A stretch of DNA of 11,407 bases from Dehalococcoidia bacterium UBA2777. GTDB lineage: Bacteria; Chloroflexota; Dehalococcoidia; UBA2247; UBA2777. The translations under genes were made by a program, and so were the position numbers. The stretch spans positions 1-11,407 of the forward strand of contig DEIJ01000125.1 of NCBI GenBank assembly GCA_002352365.1. Direction: 5' to 3'. The notes beneath the pieces were generated by a model. The model had not been told where the DNA came from and did no database searches. It worked only from the letters and a program-made list of their open reading frames with translations. Shown in pieces: positions 1-7,171 of this stretch (positions are counted from its first letter, which is position 1; every line of letters starts with the position of its first letter).

Positions 1-87
1 GGCTGAGGTCGGCGCAAAATGCAGGTGGTACCTGGGGCGCTTCTTTAACCATTCCTTTATTCCGAAAATAGATTCCCCATGTGTCAT
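1..87 (-). pseudogene. IS630-family transposase, 5'-truncated fragment running off the left edge
   Basis: Read leftward in the frame whose last codon occupies bases 3-1, the sequence encodes IKEWLKKRPRYHLHFAPTSA (60-1). This is the highly recognisable segment of IS630/Tc1-like DDE transposases (typically VKxWLxxHPRxHLHFTPTSASWLN) that lies just before the catalytic glutamate region. The frame stays open only to about base 120 and meets a stop at 123-121 inside the neighbouring palindromic repeat. The upstream two-thirds of the transposase, including the first two catalytic aspartates, is therefore not in this frame here. Homology fades upstream of about base 66, where the 83-170 repeat begins soon after. 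The remainder lies outside the window, so I cannot say whether the 3' end is intact. An ATG at 87-85 lies in frame but inside the repeat, so it is unlikely to be a real start. Most likely this is a dead remnant of an insertion sequence. Confidence 0.8.
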
Positions 88-170
88 TGCGACCCTGAGC
101 GAAGCGAAGGGGAAGCAATCTCACTCTCATTACCCCGAGATTGCTTCGGGGCCTTGCCCCTCGCAACGAC
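83..170. repeat. Palindromic dispersed-repeat element (REP/MITE-like)
   Basis: This is an imperfect inverted repeat. The outer arms are GTCATTGCGA (83-92) and TCGCAACGAC (161-170), with one mismatch. The inner arms are GAAGCAATCTC (112-122) and GAGATTGCTTC (137-147), an 11-bp perfect match around a 14-nt loop. A further small hairpin, GGGGC-CTT-GCCCC, occupies 148-160. Elements starting GTCATTGCGA and containing GAAGCAATCTC are, from memory, widely dispersed in environmental bacterial genomes. It lies downstream of gyrA and directly abuts the transposase remnant, so it may have inserted into, or helped rearrange, the old insertion sequence. It has no U-tract and is not a convincing intrinsic terminator. 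Confidence 0.7.
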
Positions 171-193
171 AACCTATTTTCATGATTCGCTGG

Positions 194-207
194 TGGGCAC
201 CCGCCCA
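194..207. other. Small hairpin downstream of gyrA
   Basis: TGGGC (194-198) and GCCCA (203-207) form a 5-bp stem with a 4-nt loop about 45 nt beyond the gyrA stop. A second weak inverted repeat, GGAAAT (228-233) with ATTTCC (245-250), lies between it and gyrA. Neither is followed by a U-run in the gyrA direction, so a terminator role is only possible, not shown. I see no gene between the repeat at 83-170 and the gyrA stop at 251. Confidence 0.3.
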
Positions 208-250
208 TGAAGGTTTGTTTAGGGTTTGGAAATTAGTATTTAGGATTTCC

Positions 251-2683
251 CTATTGTAATCGGCCGCCAAAACAGGTTATCAAAGCCACTCTATCGCCTG
301 GGTTTAATCTCATCAGGCTTATCCCTTGACTGCTTCTGCTTCGGATGGGAATGCTTTCCACCGCTGAACGGATAACATTCCCTGCCGCAGAGATGATCAT
401 CAGTTCTTGCCTCAGGGATACGAGCCTGGCAGCCACAACTTCGCCTGTCCGGCTAGTGATTTTATGGGCTAAAATCCCTCTCCCCCGGCGAGCCTGGCGG
501 GGGAAGGCATCTACAGGAGTAAGCTTACCAAATCCATTACTACTAACCACCAAAAGAAAAGCCCCTGGATAGATAACATCCAATCTTACCACTTGGTCAC
601 CGGGGGCAAGCTTTATGGCTTGGACCCCCGAACTTTTTCGAGAGGTGACTCTCAAGCTCTCTAAGAGGAATCTGATTGCTCGACCCTTACCAGTTACCAC
701 GATGACCTCGTCTTGATCGCTAGCTATCTTCGCTGCCACCAATTCATCCCCTTTATCCAAATTTATCGCCCCCAGTCCACTATATTTCAGCGAGGCAAAT
801 TCCAAGGTTGGCGTCTTCTTTATTTTACCCTGCCGAGTGATCAGCAAAAGAAAGCTATTAGGGGTAAAGTCTGCAGCCAGTGCGGCGGTTATTTGTTCTT
901 GGGGATCAAGGGAGACTAGCTGAGTAATCGGCATCCCTTTAGCCGTGCGGGTGGTATCTTGAGGAATACGGTAACACTTTGTAGACAAGCATCTTCCCTT
1001 GCTGGTGAACAAAAGCAAGCTCGAATGAGTATCGGCCAGCAGGAGGCAGCGAGCGTAATCTGCCGCTTTGGTCGCCATCCCTAAGACTCCCTTCCCCCCA
1101 CGGTGCTGCAATTTATAGGTGTCATAAGGAGTGCGCTTAATGTATCCCCTGGTGCTGAGGGTAACTACCATCTGTTGATGGAGGATGAGGTCTTCTGCCT
1201 TAAATTCTCTAGCCTCCTCGAGGCTGAGCAAGGTTCGCCTCCTCGAGCCGTATTTCGAGCTGAGTTCCTCTGCCTCAGTCCTAATAAGGAAGAAAACCCT
1301 TTTCGGATCAGCCAACAAATCCTCTAAATAGGCGATGGTTTTCAATGTCTCAGTGTATTCCTCGGCGATCTTTTTACGCTCCAGGCTGGTCAGCCGGCGC
1401 AGCTCGAGATCAAGGATAGCTTGTGCTTGGGCTTCAGATAAGCTGAAACTTTGTATTAGTTCATTTCGCGCTGCCTCAATTGAGGCTGAATGGCGAATAA
1501 GAGCAATTATCTGGTCAAGATGATCGAGAGCAATCTTTAACCCCTCCAATAGATGCGCCCGGCGCTGGGCAATCCTTAGCTCAAACTTGGTGCGGCGAAC
1601 TATCACCTCATAGCGGAAGTCAATATGGCATTGGATAGCTTCTTTGAGGGTGATAACCTTGGGTTGCCCCTCTACCAGGGCAAGCATATTAACAAAGAAA
1701 GTCGACTCACAAGCTGTATACTTGTAAAGGTTATTGAGAACCTGCTCTGGCGGTACCTCCTTCTTTGGCTCGATAATGAGGCGCATCCCCCCTCTATCTG
1801 ACTCATCACGCAACTCACTGATCCCCTCAATCTTTTTCTCCTTAATCAGCCCAGCAATCCTTTCCATTAAGGAGGCTTTATTTACTTGGTAAGGAAGCTC
1901 GGTTATTATTATCCTCTTTTGCCCTTTTGCCTCCTCAAGATGGCTTTTGGCACGAACTACAACCTTCCCTTGCCCACTTGAGTATGCCTTTCGTATCCCA
2001 TCGCTACCCAAGATAATGCCTCCGGTGGGGAAATCGGGGGCGGGGATAAATTGCATAATCTCATCTACTGTCGCCTCAGGATTGTCAATCAGATGAACAA
2101 GCGCTGCTGCCACCTCGGCGAGGTTATGGGGAGGGATATTAGTTGCCATGCCTACCGCAATCCCCGAGCTACCATTGACTAATAAATTGGGTAGCCGAGC
2201 GGGAAGGACAACAGGCTCTTGGAGGCTGGAATCAAAATTGGGGGTGAAATCTACCGTATCCTTATCGATATCGAGCAACATCTCTTGGGCGATGGAGCTA
2301 AGCCTAGCCTCAGTATAACGCATTGCTGCTGGGGGATCACCATCCACACTACCAAAGTTGCCTTGCCCATCAACCAACATATATCTCAGCGAGAAATCTT
2401 GCGCCATACGCACCAAGGCCTCATAGACTGGGGCGTCACCGTGAGGATGATATTTCCCCAACACCTCTCCTACAATGCGGGCACTCTTTTTGTACGGCAA
2501 GGTATGGCGTAGGCCTAACTCATTCATGGCATAGAGTATGCGGCGCTGTACCGGCTTTAGGCCGTCGCGTACATCAGGCAGAGCCCGCGAGATAATTACA
2601 CTCATGGCATAATCAAGGTACGAAACCTTAACCTCATCCTCAATCTTGACCGGGATAACTTTGCCAATATCCATCTTATTCAC
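251..2683 (-). CDS. gyrA: DNA gyrase subunit A
   Basis: GyrA is the breakage-reunion subunit of the type IIA topoisomerase that introduces negative supercoils with GyrB (A2B2, cytoplasmic, essential). The protein is 810 aa, a normal GyrA length. The N-terminal domain begins with the hallmark SYLDYAMSVI (21-30) and ALPDVRDGLKPVQRR (34-48). The active-site tyrosine is Y123 in the RYTEARL motif, and the quinolone pocket lies in HPHGDAPVYE (79-88). The C-terminal beta-pinwheel (about 500-805) starts with the GyrA box QHRGGKG (526-532), which separates gyrase from ParC. The QRDR has Ala, Pro and Glu at the positions equivalent to E. coli Ser83, Ala84 and Asp87. The start chosen is GTG at 2683, overlapping the upstream TPR gene by 8 nt. 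ATG at 2674, just after that gene's stop, would remove three residues and is equally possible because neither has a strong Shine-Dalgarno. Translation is probably coupled to the TPR gene. Confidence 0.97.
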   Translation of the reverse strand: MNKMDIGKVIPVKIEDEVKVSYLDYAMSVIISRALPDVRDGLKPVQRRILYAMNELGLRHTLPYKKSARIVGEVLGKYHPHGDAPVYEALVRMAQDFSLRYMLVDGQGNFGSVDGDPPAAMRYTEARLSSIAQEMLLDIDKDTVDFTPNFDSSLQEPVVLPARLPNLLVNGSSGIAVGMATNIPPHNLAEVAAALVHLIDNPEATVDEIMQFIPAPDFPTGGIILGSDGIRKAYSSGQGKVVVRAKSHLEEAKGQKRIIITELPYQVNKASLMERIAGLIKEKKIEGISELRDESDRGGMRLIIEPKKEVPPEQVLNNLYKYTACESTFFVNMLALVEGQPKVITLKEAIQCHIDFRYEVIVRRTKFELRIAQRRAHLLEGLKIALDHLDQIIALIRHSASIEAARNELIQSFSLSEAQAQAILDLELRRLTSLERKKIAEEYTETLKTIAYLEDLLADPKRVFFLIRTEAEELSSKYGSRRRTLLSLEEAREFKAEDLILHQQMVVTLSTRGYIKRTPYDTYKLQHRGGKGVLGMATKAADYARCLLLADTHSSLLLFTSKGRCLSTKCYRIPQDTTRTAKGMPITQLVSLDPQEQITAALAADFTPNSFLLLITRQGKIKKTPTLEFASLKYSGLGAINLDKGDELVAAKIASDQDEVIVVTGKGRAIRFLLESLRVTSRKSSGVQAIKLAPGDQVVRLDVIYPGAFLLVVSSNGFGKLTPVDAFPRQARRGRGILAHKITSRTGEVVAARLVSLRQELMIISAAGNVIRSAVESIPIRSRSSQGISLMRLNPGDRVALITCFGGRLQ

Positions 2684-3506
2684 TCAAATTTGAGCCAGAG
2701 GAGAAGCCGTGGTTTTCTGGAGTCCCGTCAATCTCCTCTTCAGCCTGGGAAATCTCACCGAGGTTAGCTTCCAGGGGCAAATCTTTCTCTTCGCTAAACC
2801 CTCCTCCTTCAAAAGGAGAATTTGACTGCTGTTCTTCAGCATAAACAAGCTGCGGATATCCCCCCCTGGGGGCAAAGGAAAGGATGCCTGCCTGATTGGG
2901 GTGCTGATATATTTCCCTGATGATCACTTTCACTTCATCCTCTTTTATGCTAGCAATGGCCACAGTGTAGCTATTGCCACCCTCAATTAGCTTGATAAGG
3001 TGGAGCTCATGCCGTGGCTCTACCCTGCCTAAGTACTCCCCTTCCCCATTTTCTACCACAAGTTGTTGCCCTTTCACCTGAAGGTATACCTCCTCGCCAG
3101 TAGCTAGCCGGGCCAAAGCTTCCTCACTGGCCAACTGCTTAAGGCTGATTACCCCAGATTTAGTAGTCTCTTCAATAAAAGTGTCACAGCTAATCTTATG
3201 ACGACTACCTTTTGGAATCAAGAGAGGTTCCTTCACATAAGATAATCGGCTAAGATTCTTCTGGGCGATACTATTATCGGCATCTATCTCTAGGGCATGA
3301 GTATAAGCTTCCCTCGCCTGAGCATACTCCCCCAATTCCATCAGGGCTCTGCCCAGCCGATTATAAGCATCAACATCAGTGGGAGAAAATTCTAATATTG
3401 CTTTATTGATAGCCACTGCTCTCTCCCACTCGCCGTGCATGGCTAAGCTGATGGCCTCTTTAGTCCACCGGCGTATTGATCTTGCTTGCGCCTCTTGTCG
3501 AGTCAT
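2676..3506 (-). CDS. TPR-repeat protein co-transcribed with gyrA
   Basis: The product is a 276-aa protein without a signal peptide or membrane segment, so cytoplasmic. Residues about 12-85 form two to two-and-a-half tetratricopeptide repeats: AISLAMHGEWERAVAINKAI, then a clear unit with AYNRLGRALMELGEYAQARE and ALEIDADN. Such repeats normally mediate protein-protein contacts. Residues about 118-212 form a second compact domain, beta-rich by its alternating pattern, with GEYLGRVEP (156-164), LIKLIEGGNSY (170-180) and VKVIIREIYQHP (192-203). I know this arrangement only as an uncharacterised conserved tail of TPR proteins and cannot name a function. The last 55 residues are acidic and low-complexity. 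The start is ATG at 3506, with a weak AAGG Shine-Dalgarno at 3514-3511. Its end overlaps gyrA by 8 nt, so it leads the gyrA transcript. A role tied to gyrase is suggested only by this arrangement. Confidence 0.85.
   Translation of the reverse strand: MTRQEAQARSIRRWTKEAISLAMHGEWERAVAINKAILEFSPTDVDAYNRLGRALMELGEYAQAREAYTHALEIDADNSIAQKNLSRLSYVKEPLLIPKGSRHKISCDTFIEETTKSGVISLKQLASEEALARLATGEEVYLQVKGQQLVVENGEGEYLGRVEPRHELHLIKLIEGGNSYTVAIASIKEDEVKVIIREIYQHPNQAGILSFAPRGGYPQLVYAEEQQSNSPFEGGGFSEEKDLPLEANLGEISQAEEEIDGTPENHGFSSGSNLSE
2804..2818. repeat. Short inverted repeat inside the TPR gene's acidic tail
   Basis: CTCCTT (2804-2809) and AAGGAG (2813-2818) form a 6-bp inverted repeat around a 3-nt loop within the coding sequence, at the codons for NSPFEGGG (residues 229-236). 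In my experience such SPFEGG-type stretches often come from small dispersed palindromes that have entered a reading frame in phase. This one sits in a low-complexity tail that would tolerate an insertion. The match is short and could be chance. Confidence 0.3.
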
Positions 3507-3527
3507 TTTTCCTTGCAGTGCAACACT

Positions 3528-3556
3528 AGGTTAGTAACCTTTATCTACCTTGTCAA
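3528..3556 (-). promoter_or_regulatory. Candidate sigma-70 promoter for the TPR-gyrA operon
   Basis: On the minus strand a perfect -35 box TTGACA (3556-3551) is followed after 17 nt by TAACCT (3533-3528). That hexamer matches the -10 consensus at only three of six positions. Transcription would begin near 3521, giving a leader of about 15 nt before the TPR start at 3506. The -35 and spacing are good, the -10 is weak, so confidence is moderate. Confidence 0.42.
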
Positions 3557-3561
3557 GTCCC

Positions 3562-3590
3562 TTGTCTTGGTGGAGGTGATGCGGTATAAT
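3562..3590 (+). promoter_or_regulatory. Sigma-70 promoter for the GH3-like gene and two-component operon
   Basis: TTGTCT (3562-3567) is followed after exactly 17 bp by a perfect TATAAT (3585-3590). Transcription would start near 3597, giving a leader of about 56 nt to the ATG at 3653. The -35 lies only 5 bp from that of the divergent minus-strand promoter, so the two polymerases would occupy adjacent DNA. The CTTGTC hexamer is directly repeated at 3549-3554 and 3561-3566, 12 bp (about one helical turn) apart, which could be a regulator site. Confidence 0.65.
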
Positions 3591-3652
3591 CCACATGTAA
3601 GCTGACAAGTTAACAGTCCACAGTCAAGATGTGGTAGACTAGGGAGAAATGA

Positions 3653-5239
3653 ATGCTCGACAAGGATGAGTTGTTTGCTAGTAAAGAGAGAGGAAGGATA
3701 TGGCAAAAGCACTGTGGCTTTCTCCGCCTTCCCCTCGGCGAGTTTATTGACATCCAGCAGCGCTTGCTGCTGGAGCAGATTGATTTGGTGGCTGACAGCC
3801 CTTTGGGTAAAAAGATCATTGGCCAAGGTAAGCCAAAATCAGTGGCTGAATTCCGCAGCCTGATCCCCTTAACCAGCTATAAAGACTATCAACCTTACCT
3901 CGCCGAGAAGAGGGAGGATGTTTTGGCAGAGAAGCCCTATTGCTGGGCTCATACCTCAGGTAGAGAGGGCTACTTCAAATGGGTGCCTTATACCTTGCGT
4001 GACTACCACCGGCTGATAGACTTCATGATAACCGCCTTTATCCTCGCTTCGGCTGCCAGGGAAGGCGAGGTCCGCTTTAACCCGGGTGCCAGGGTAATGC
4101 TTGACTTCCTACCTCGGCCTTATATTGGCGGGCAAATAGCCTTTGGCCTGAACCAGCGAGTCCCTTACCAAGCCATCCCTCCATTAGAAATCTTCGAGAT
4201 GATGGAAAATGAGGAGAAGATGGAGATGGCATTTAAGATGCTTTTGGGCGGTGGGGTGGATTTCATCTTTGGTGCCCCGAGCACTCTGGTTGCCATTGGG
4301 GAAAGGTTCACCGAGCAACTAGAGCAGATGGAATTCTCTCACCTTACCTCATATCCCTCGCTCACTTTTCGCTTGGCTCGGGCTATGTTACGGAGTAAAA
4401 TGAGGGAGGTTAAATTGCTCCCGTGTGACCTATGGACTGTTAAGGGAATTATCTCTACGGGAAGTGATATCACTATTTATCACCCCGAGATAAGCCGTTG
4501 TTGGGGGACAAGGCCGTATAATGTCTACTTAGCCGCCGAGGTTGGAGGTATCGCTTTGCCTAGCTGGGCAAAGCGGGGAATGATCTTTACCCCTTATTCT
4601 GCTTTCTTAGAGTTTATCCCTGAGGAGGAAAGAGGTAGCGAGCAGCCAGCCACTGTGCTTCTCGATGAAGTTGAATCAGGTAAACGCTATGAGATAGTGA
4701 CCACTAATTTCTATGGCATGCCTTTTCTCAGGTACAGGATAGGTGATATTATAAAGGTGGTCGAGCTTGAAGATGAGGAGACGAATATCCGACTGCCGCA
4801 TGTGGTGTTTGAATCCCGAGCTGATGAGGTTATCCAGATAAGCGATTCTCTGTGGCTAGATGAGAGAAAGATACGGCAGGCGATCCACAGCAGCGGGGTG
4901 GAGTGTGAGGATTGGGCGTTGTGCCAAGAATATATCCCCGATAAGGTCGTTTTACATCTATATCTGGAATTGAAAGAAGAAACGAGGAACAAGGAACAAA
5001 TTTCCCCTTCCTACCTTCCCGTTATCGAATGTGATGGGGGCAACCTGATGAGGAGAGTCGACGCCTCCCCTCTCAAGATAACCCTGCTTTATCCAGGAAC
5101 ATTTAAGTGTTACTATCAAGGGAGACAGGCGTGTGGCTTTGCAGCAGCTCAGTTGAAGCCACATCGCATGAATGCCCCGCAGAGTATGATCAAGGAACTG
5201 ATTCGGTTGAGTAACCAACAGCCGACAGATAGAATGTAG
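3653..5239 (+). CDS. GH3-family (acyl-adenylate superfamily) ligase
   Basis: The 528-aa protein resembles the GH3 family (PF03321), ATP-dependent adenylating enzymes that activate a carboxylic acid as acyl-AMP and then transfer it to an amine or another acceptor; plant members conjugate jasmonate and auxin to amino acids. Visible signs are the GH3-type lead-in PLTSYKDYQPYL (72-83), then an ATP-loop equivalent TSGREGYFKWVPYT (101-114). Further on are YLAAEVGG (292-299) at the Y-x-S-x-E motif and FLRYRIGD (358-365), the family's most conserved signature. A smaller C-terminal lobe from about 385 has ESRADEVIQI. The loop departs from the usual TSGTTGKxK, so activity could be altered. The start is well set: AGGGAG at 3641-3646 lies 6 nt before ATG. 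There is no signal peptide. It is the first gene before a kinase/regulator pair. Substrate is unknown; a phenylacetate-CoA-ligase-like role is the main alternative. Confidence 0.8.
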   Translation: MLDKDELFASKERGRIWQKHCGFLRLPLGEFIDIQQRLLLEQIDLVADSPLGKKIIGQGKPKSVAEFRSLIPLTSYKDYQPYLAEKREDVLAEKPYCWAHTSGREGYFKWVPYTLRDYHRLIDFMITAFILASAAREGEVRFNPGARVMLDFLPRPYIGGQIAFGLNQRVPYQAIPPLEIFEMMENEEKMEMAFKMLLGGGVDFIFGAPSTLVAIGERFTEQLEQMEFSHLTSYPSLTFRLARAMLRSKMREVKLLPCDLWTVKGIISTGSDITIYHPEISRCWGTRPYNVYLAAEVGGIALPSWAKRGMIFTPYSAFLEFIPEEERGSEQPATVLLDEVESGKRYEIVTTNFYGMPFLRYRIGDIIKVVELEDEETNIRLPHVVFESRADEVIQISDSLWLDERKIRQAIHSSGVECEDWALCQEYIPDKVVLHLYLELKEETRNKEQISPSYLPVIECDGGNLMRRVDASPLKITLLYPGTFKCYYQGRQACGFAAAQLKPHRMNAPQSMIKELIRLSNQQPTDRM

Positions 5240-5290
5240 TGCAGGTCTGAAAGACCTGTCAAAAAAGCACAAGCTTTAGGTCTGCCCTAC
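5236..5290. repeat. Palindromic repeat between the ligase and kinase genes
   Basis: An inner hairpin, CAGGTCT (5242-5248), GAA, AGACCTG (5252-5258), has a perfect 7-bp stem. The outer ends GTAGTGCAGGTCT (5236-5248) and AGGTCTGCCCTAC (5278-5290) are an imperfect inverted repeat (10 of 13). A related sequence in opposite orientation follows the kinase gene (7141-7154). The left end overlaps the last codons of the ligase gene. In the plus direction the hairpin is followed by an A-run rather than U's, so it is not an intrinsic terminator for the ligase gene; it looks like a small dispersed palindrome. Confidence 0.55.
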
Positions 5291-5304
5291 CATGGAGGGG
5301 AAAA

Positions 5305-7125
5305 ATGAGGTGGCTCATCTCTCACTTACTGGGGCGAGTGGCCCAGGAGATCAGGGATTGGTGGTCTCATAGCCAGCGGCGTGAGTATCGTAAAATGCTG
5401 AAGCGCTTCAGTGAAGATATTCAGAGCATTACCGATCTTGACTACCTCGCCTCCCGCTCTACCGAACTATTTACCCTCGGCCTGGAGTCGTCTAGTACCT
5501 GCTTACTAGTGCCTTCCCGCTCTAGTGACGATTTTGTGGTGCTCTCCGCTGCCGGGCTTATTCCCTCTTCTCAATACATCCTGAAGAGTGATAGCCTTAT
5601 CCTCCGCTGGCTGAAGCAGAATGACGGGTTTTTGCCTCGCGGCGACATGGACATTATCCCCCAACTCCAAGCTCTCAGCGCTAAGGAGAAGGCGGAGATA
5701 ACTCAAATGGGTGGGGAACTATTTATCCCATTGAAAAATAATGGGAGCTTAAGCGGCGTTATTGTTCTTGGCTCCAAGCGCTCAGGGTGGCCCTACTGGC
5801 GCTCGGACTACCGCCTGCTTTCCTCGGTATGTCCCCGAGTGGCAGTGAGCCTGGCCAATGCCTATCTGTACCAGGAGATCCAGCAGAAACAAGAACAGCT
5901 TACCATAGTTACCGAGTTAAGCAAGGCTATCACCTCCAGTTTGGATATTAAAACTGTTCATCACACCTTAGTCAGAGAGCTAAAAAGGCTCATGGATGCT
6001 GATCTAGCGGTTATCGTCTTGACTGAGGGAGAAGGGCTGAAGATAGCTGCCCTATCCCGTGAACCGAGGGTGCCACTAAAGTTGGCCCAAGCAATCTCAC
6101 TGTGGGAGCCAGGCATAGCCTGGACAAGGCAACACCAAAAAACCCTAGTGGAGGCTGACCTCGACCGAGAGAGAAAGTTTTCGGCCGAAGAATCCCTGCT
6201 CGGGCACGGGCTGAGGTCAGTAGTTTATCTGCCCCTCCCCTCCAGAGGGAAAATTTTTGCCAACTTCATCTTGTGTAGCCATCGCCCTTATGCCTATGGA
6301 GAAAAGGAGCTTTCTACCTTAGAACAGCTTTCCAGCCAAATAGCTATAGCGGTGGAGAATACTCGCCTCTATACCCTGGAAAGGGAGCAGCGCGCTCGAC
6401 TGGAAGCCCTAAATCGGCAGAGAAACGAGTTTATCCTGACCATCTCCCATGAACTGCGTACCCCCCTCACTTCACTTAAAGTCTCCGCCGACATCCTGAC
6501 TAAAGAATGTGGTATAAGTGGCCAAAGCCTGCCCGCTGAGTTACTGGCCAACATCTCCTCTAGTGCCGGGCGAATGGAGAGAAGGATCTCAGAGCTATTG
6601 GACTTTCTCAAACTGCAAACGGCAACATTGGAGCTTAAGCTTGAGTCGGTGAATGTTAAGCAGGCACTTCAAGATACCGTAGCCTCGATCCTCCCCCTCA
6701 CCTCGGCTAAAAAACAAGCTATTGCCATAGATATCCCCGAGCCTCTGCCCGTTGCCCGGCTAGATAGACAGCGCCTCGAGCAGATCATGCTCAACCTGCT
6801 GGTTAATGCCCACAAATACACCCCCAGCGGAGGCAAAATAAAGGTATCTGCCCAGGTCGATAACTCCAACCTGGTGCTGGAGGTAAGTGATACTGGTTGC
6901 GGCATCCCCCCTGAGGAGCAGGAGCTGATCTTTACCCCCTACTACCACGGCAGGCAACCTGGCACGGGATTGGGCATCGGGCTTAGCCTGGCCAAGTCGC
7001 TGGTGGAGCTGCATGGTGGGAAAATTTGGGTGGAAAGCGAACCAGGGGAAGGTAGCGCTTTTTCGTTCACCATACCGCTAACTGCCGACCGGGAAGTAGC
7101 GCAGGCCTTTAGATCTAAACTATAG
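5305..7125 (+). CDS. Soluble sensor histidine kinase with tandem GAF-like domains
   Basis: The 606-aa kinase would autophosphorylate and pass phosphate to the response regulator encoded next. Residues about 41-185 and 203-352 look like two GAF-type sensor domains; the second ends in the classic QLSSQIAIAVENTRLY (341-356). A coiled linker leads to the HisKA domain, with phosphoacceptor H382 in SHELRTPL. The HATPase_c domain carries the N box NAHKYT (501-506), G1 DTGCGI (529-534) and G2 GTGLGIGL (553-560), all intact. No transmembrane helix or signal peptide is evident, so it should sense a cytoplasmic cue such as a small ligand or redox state. The start is firm: GGAGG at 5294-5298 lies 6 nt before ATG. 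Downstream, 46 nt separate it from the regulator gene, which supports co-transcription. The first GAF is degenerate and its assignment is less sure than the second. Confidence 0.93.
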   Translation: MRWLISHLLGRVAQEIRDWWSHSQRREYRKMLKRFSEDIQSITDLDYLASRSTELFTLGLESSSTCLLVPSRSSDDFVVLSAAGLIPSSQYILKSDSLILRWLKQNDGFLPRGDMDIIPQLQALSAKEKAEITQMGGELFIPLKNNGSLSGVIVLGSKRSGWPYWRSDYRLLSSVCPRVAVSLANAYLYQEIQQKQEQLTIVTELSKAITSSLDIKTVHHTLVRELKRLMDADLAVIVLTEGEGLKIAALSREPRVPLKLAQAISLWEPGIAWTRQHQKTLVEADLDRERKFSAEESLLGHGLRSVVYLPLPSRGKIFANFILCSHRPYAYGEKELSTLEQLSSQIAIAVENTRLYTLEREQRARLEALNRQRNEFILTISHELRTPLTSLKVSADILTKECGISGQSLPAELLANISSSAGRMERRISELLDFLKLQTATLELKLESVNVKQALQDTVASILPLTSAKKQAIAIDIPEPLPVARLDRQRLEQIMLNLLVNAHKYTPSGGKIKVSAQVDNSNLVLEVSDTGCGIPPEEQELIFTPYYHGRQPGTGLGIGLSLAKSLVELHGGKIWVESEPGEGSAFSFTIPLTADREVAQAFRSKL

Positions 7126-7154
7126 CAGGTCTTTTTGATAGATCTGCACTACAT
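7125..7154. repeat. Hairpin repeat between kinase and response regulator, related to 5236-5290
   Basis: GCAGGTC (7125-7131) can pair with GATCTGC (7141-7147) with one G-T wobble, loop TTTTTGATA. The right side, read on the minus strand, is ATGTAGTGCAGATC (7154-7141), matching ATGTAGTGCAGGTC at 5234-5247 in 13 of 14 positions. It begins on the last base of the kinase stop codon and lies just before the regulator's Shine-Dalgarno, so it could tune the kinase-to-regulator ratio, though that is speculation. Confidence 0.5.
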
Positions 7155-7171
7155 CAGGAAGGGGCTAATAA

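Noticed and set aside
22..34. GGTGGTACC string resembling the T-box antiterminator core
   Set aside because: The bases are explained by the codons of the IS630 transposase motif on the other strand, and no downstream plus-strand gene or terminator follows.
2684..2875. Alternative frame at the end of the TPR gene, directly ahead of gyrA
   Set aside because: No motif, and the TPR frame is continuous and complete through the same region.
3605..3640. Bulged hairpin in the leader of the GH3-like gene (AGTC...GACT, CAC...GTG)
   Set aside because: Short, interrupted stems with no match to a riboswitch class I know; likely chance.
5242..5267. Possible intrinsic terminator after the GH3-like gene
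   Set aside because: The hairpin is followed by an A-run in the plus direction; the T-run would be on the wrong side, and no opposing gene ends here.
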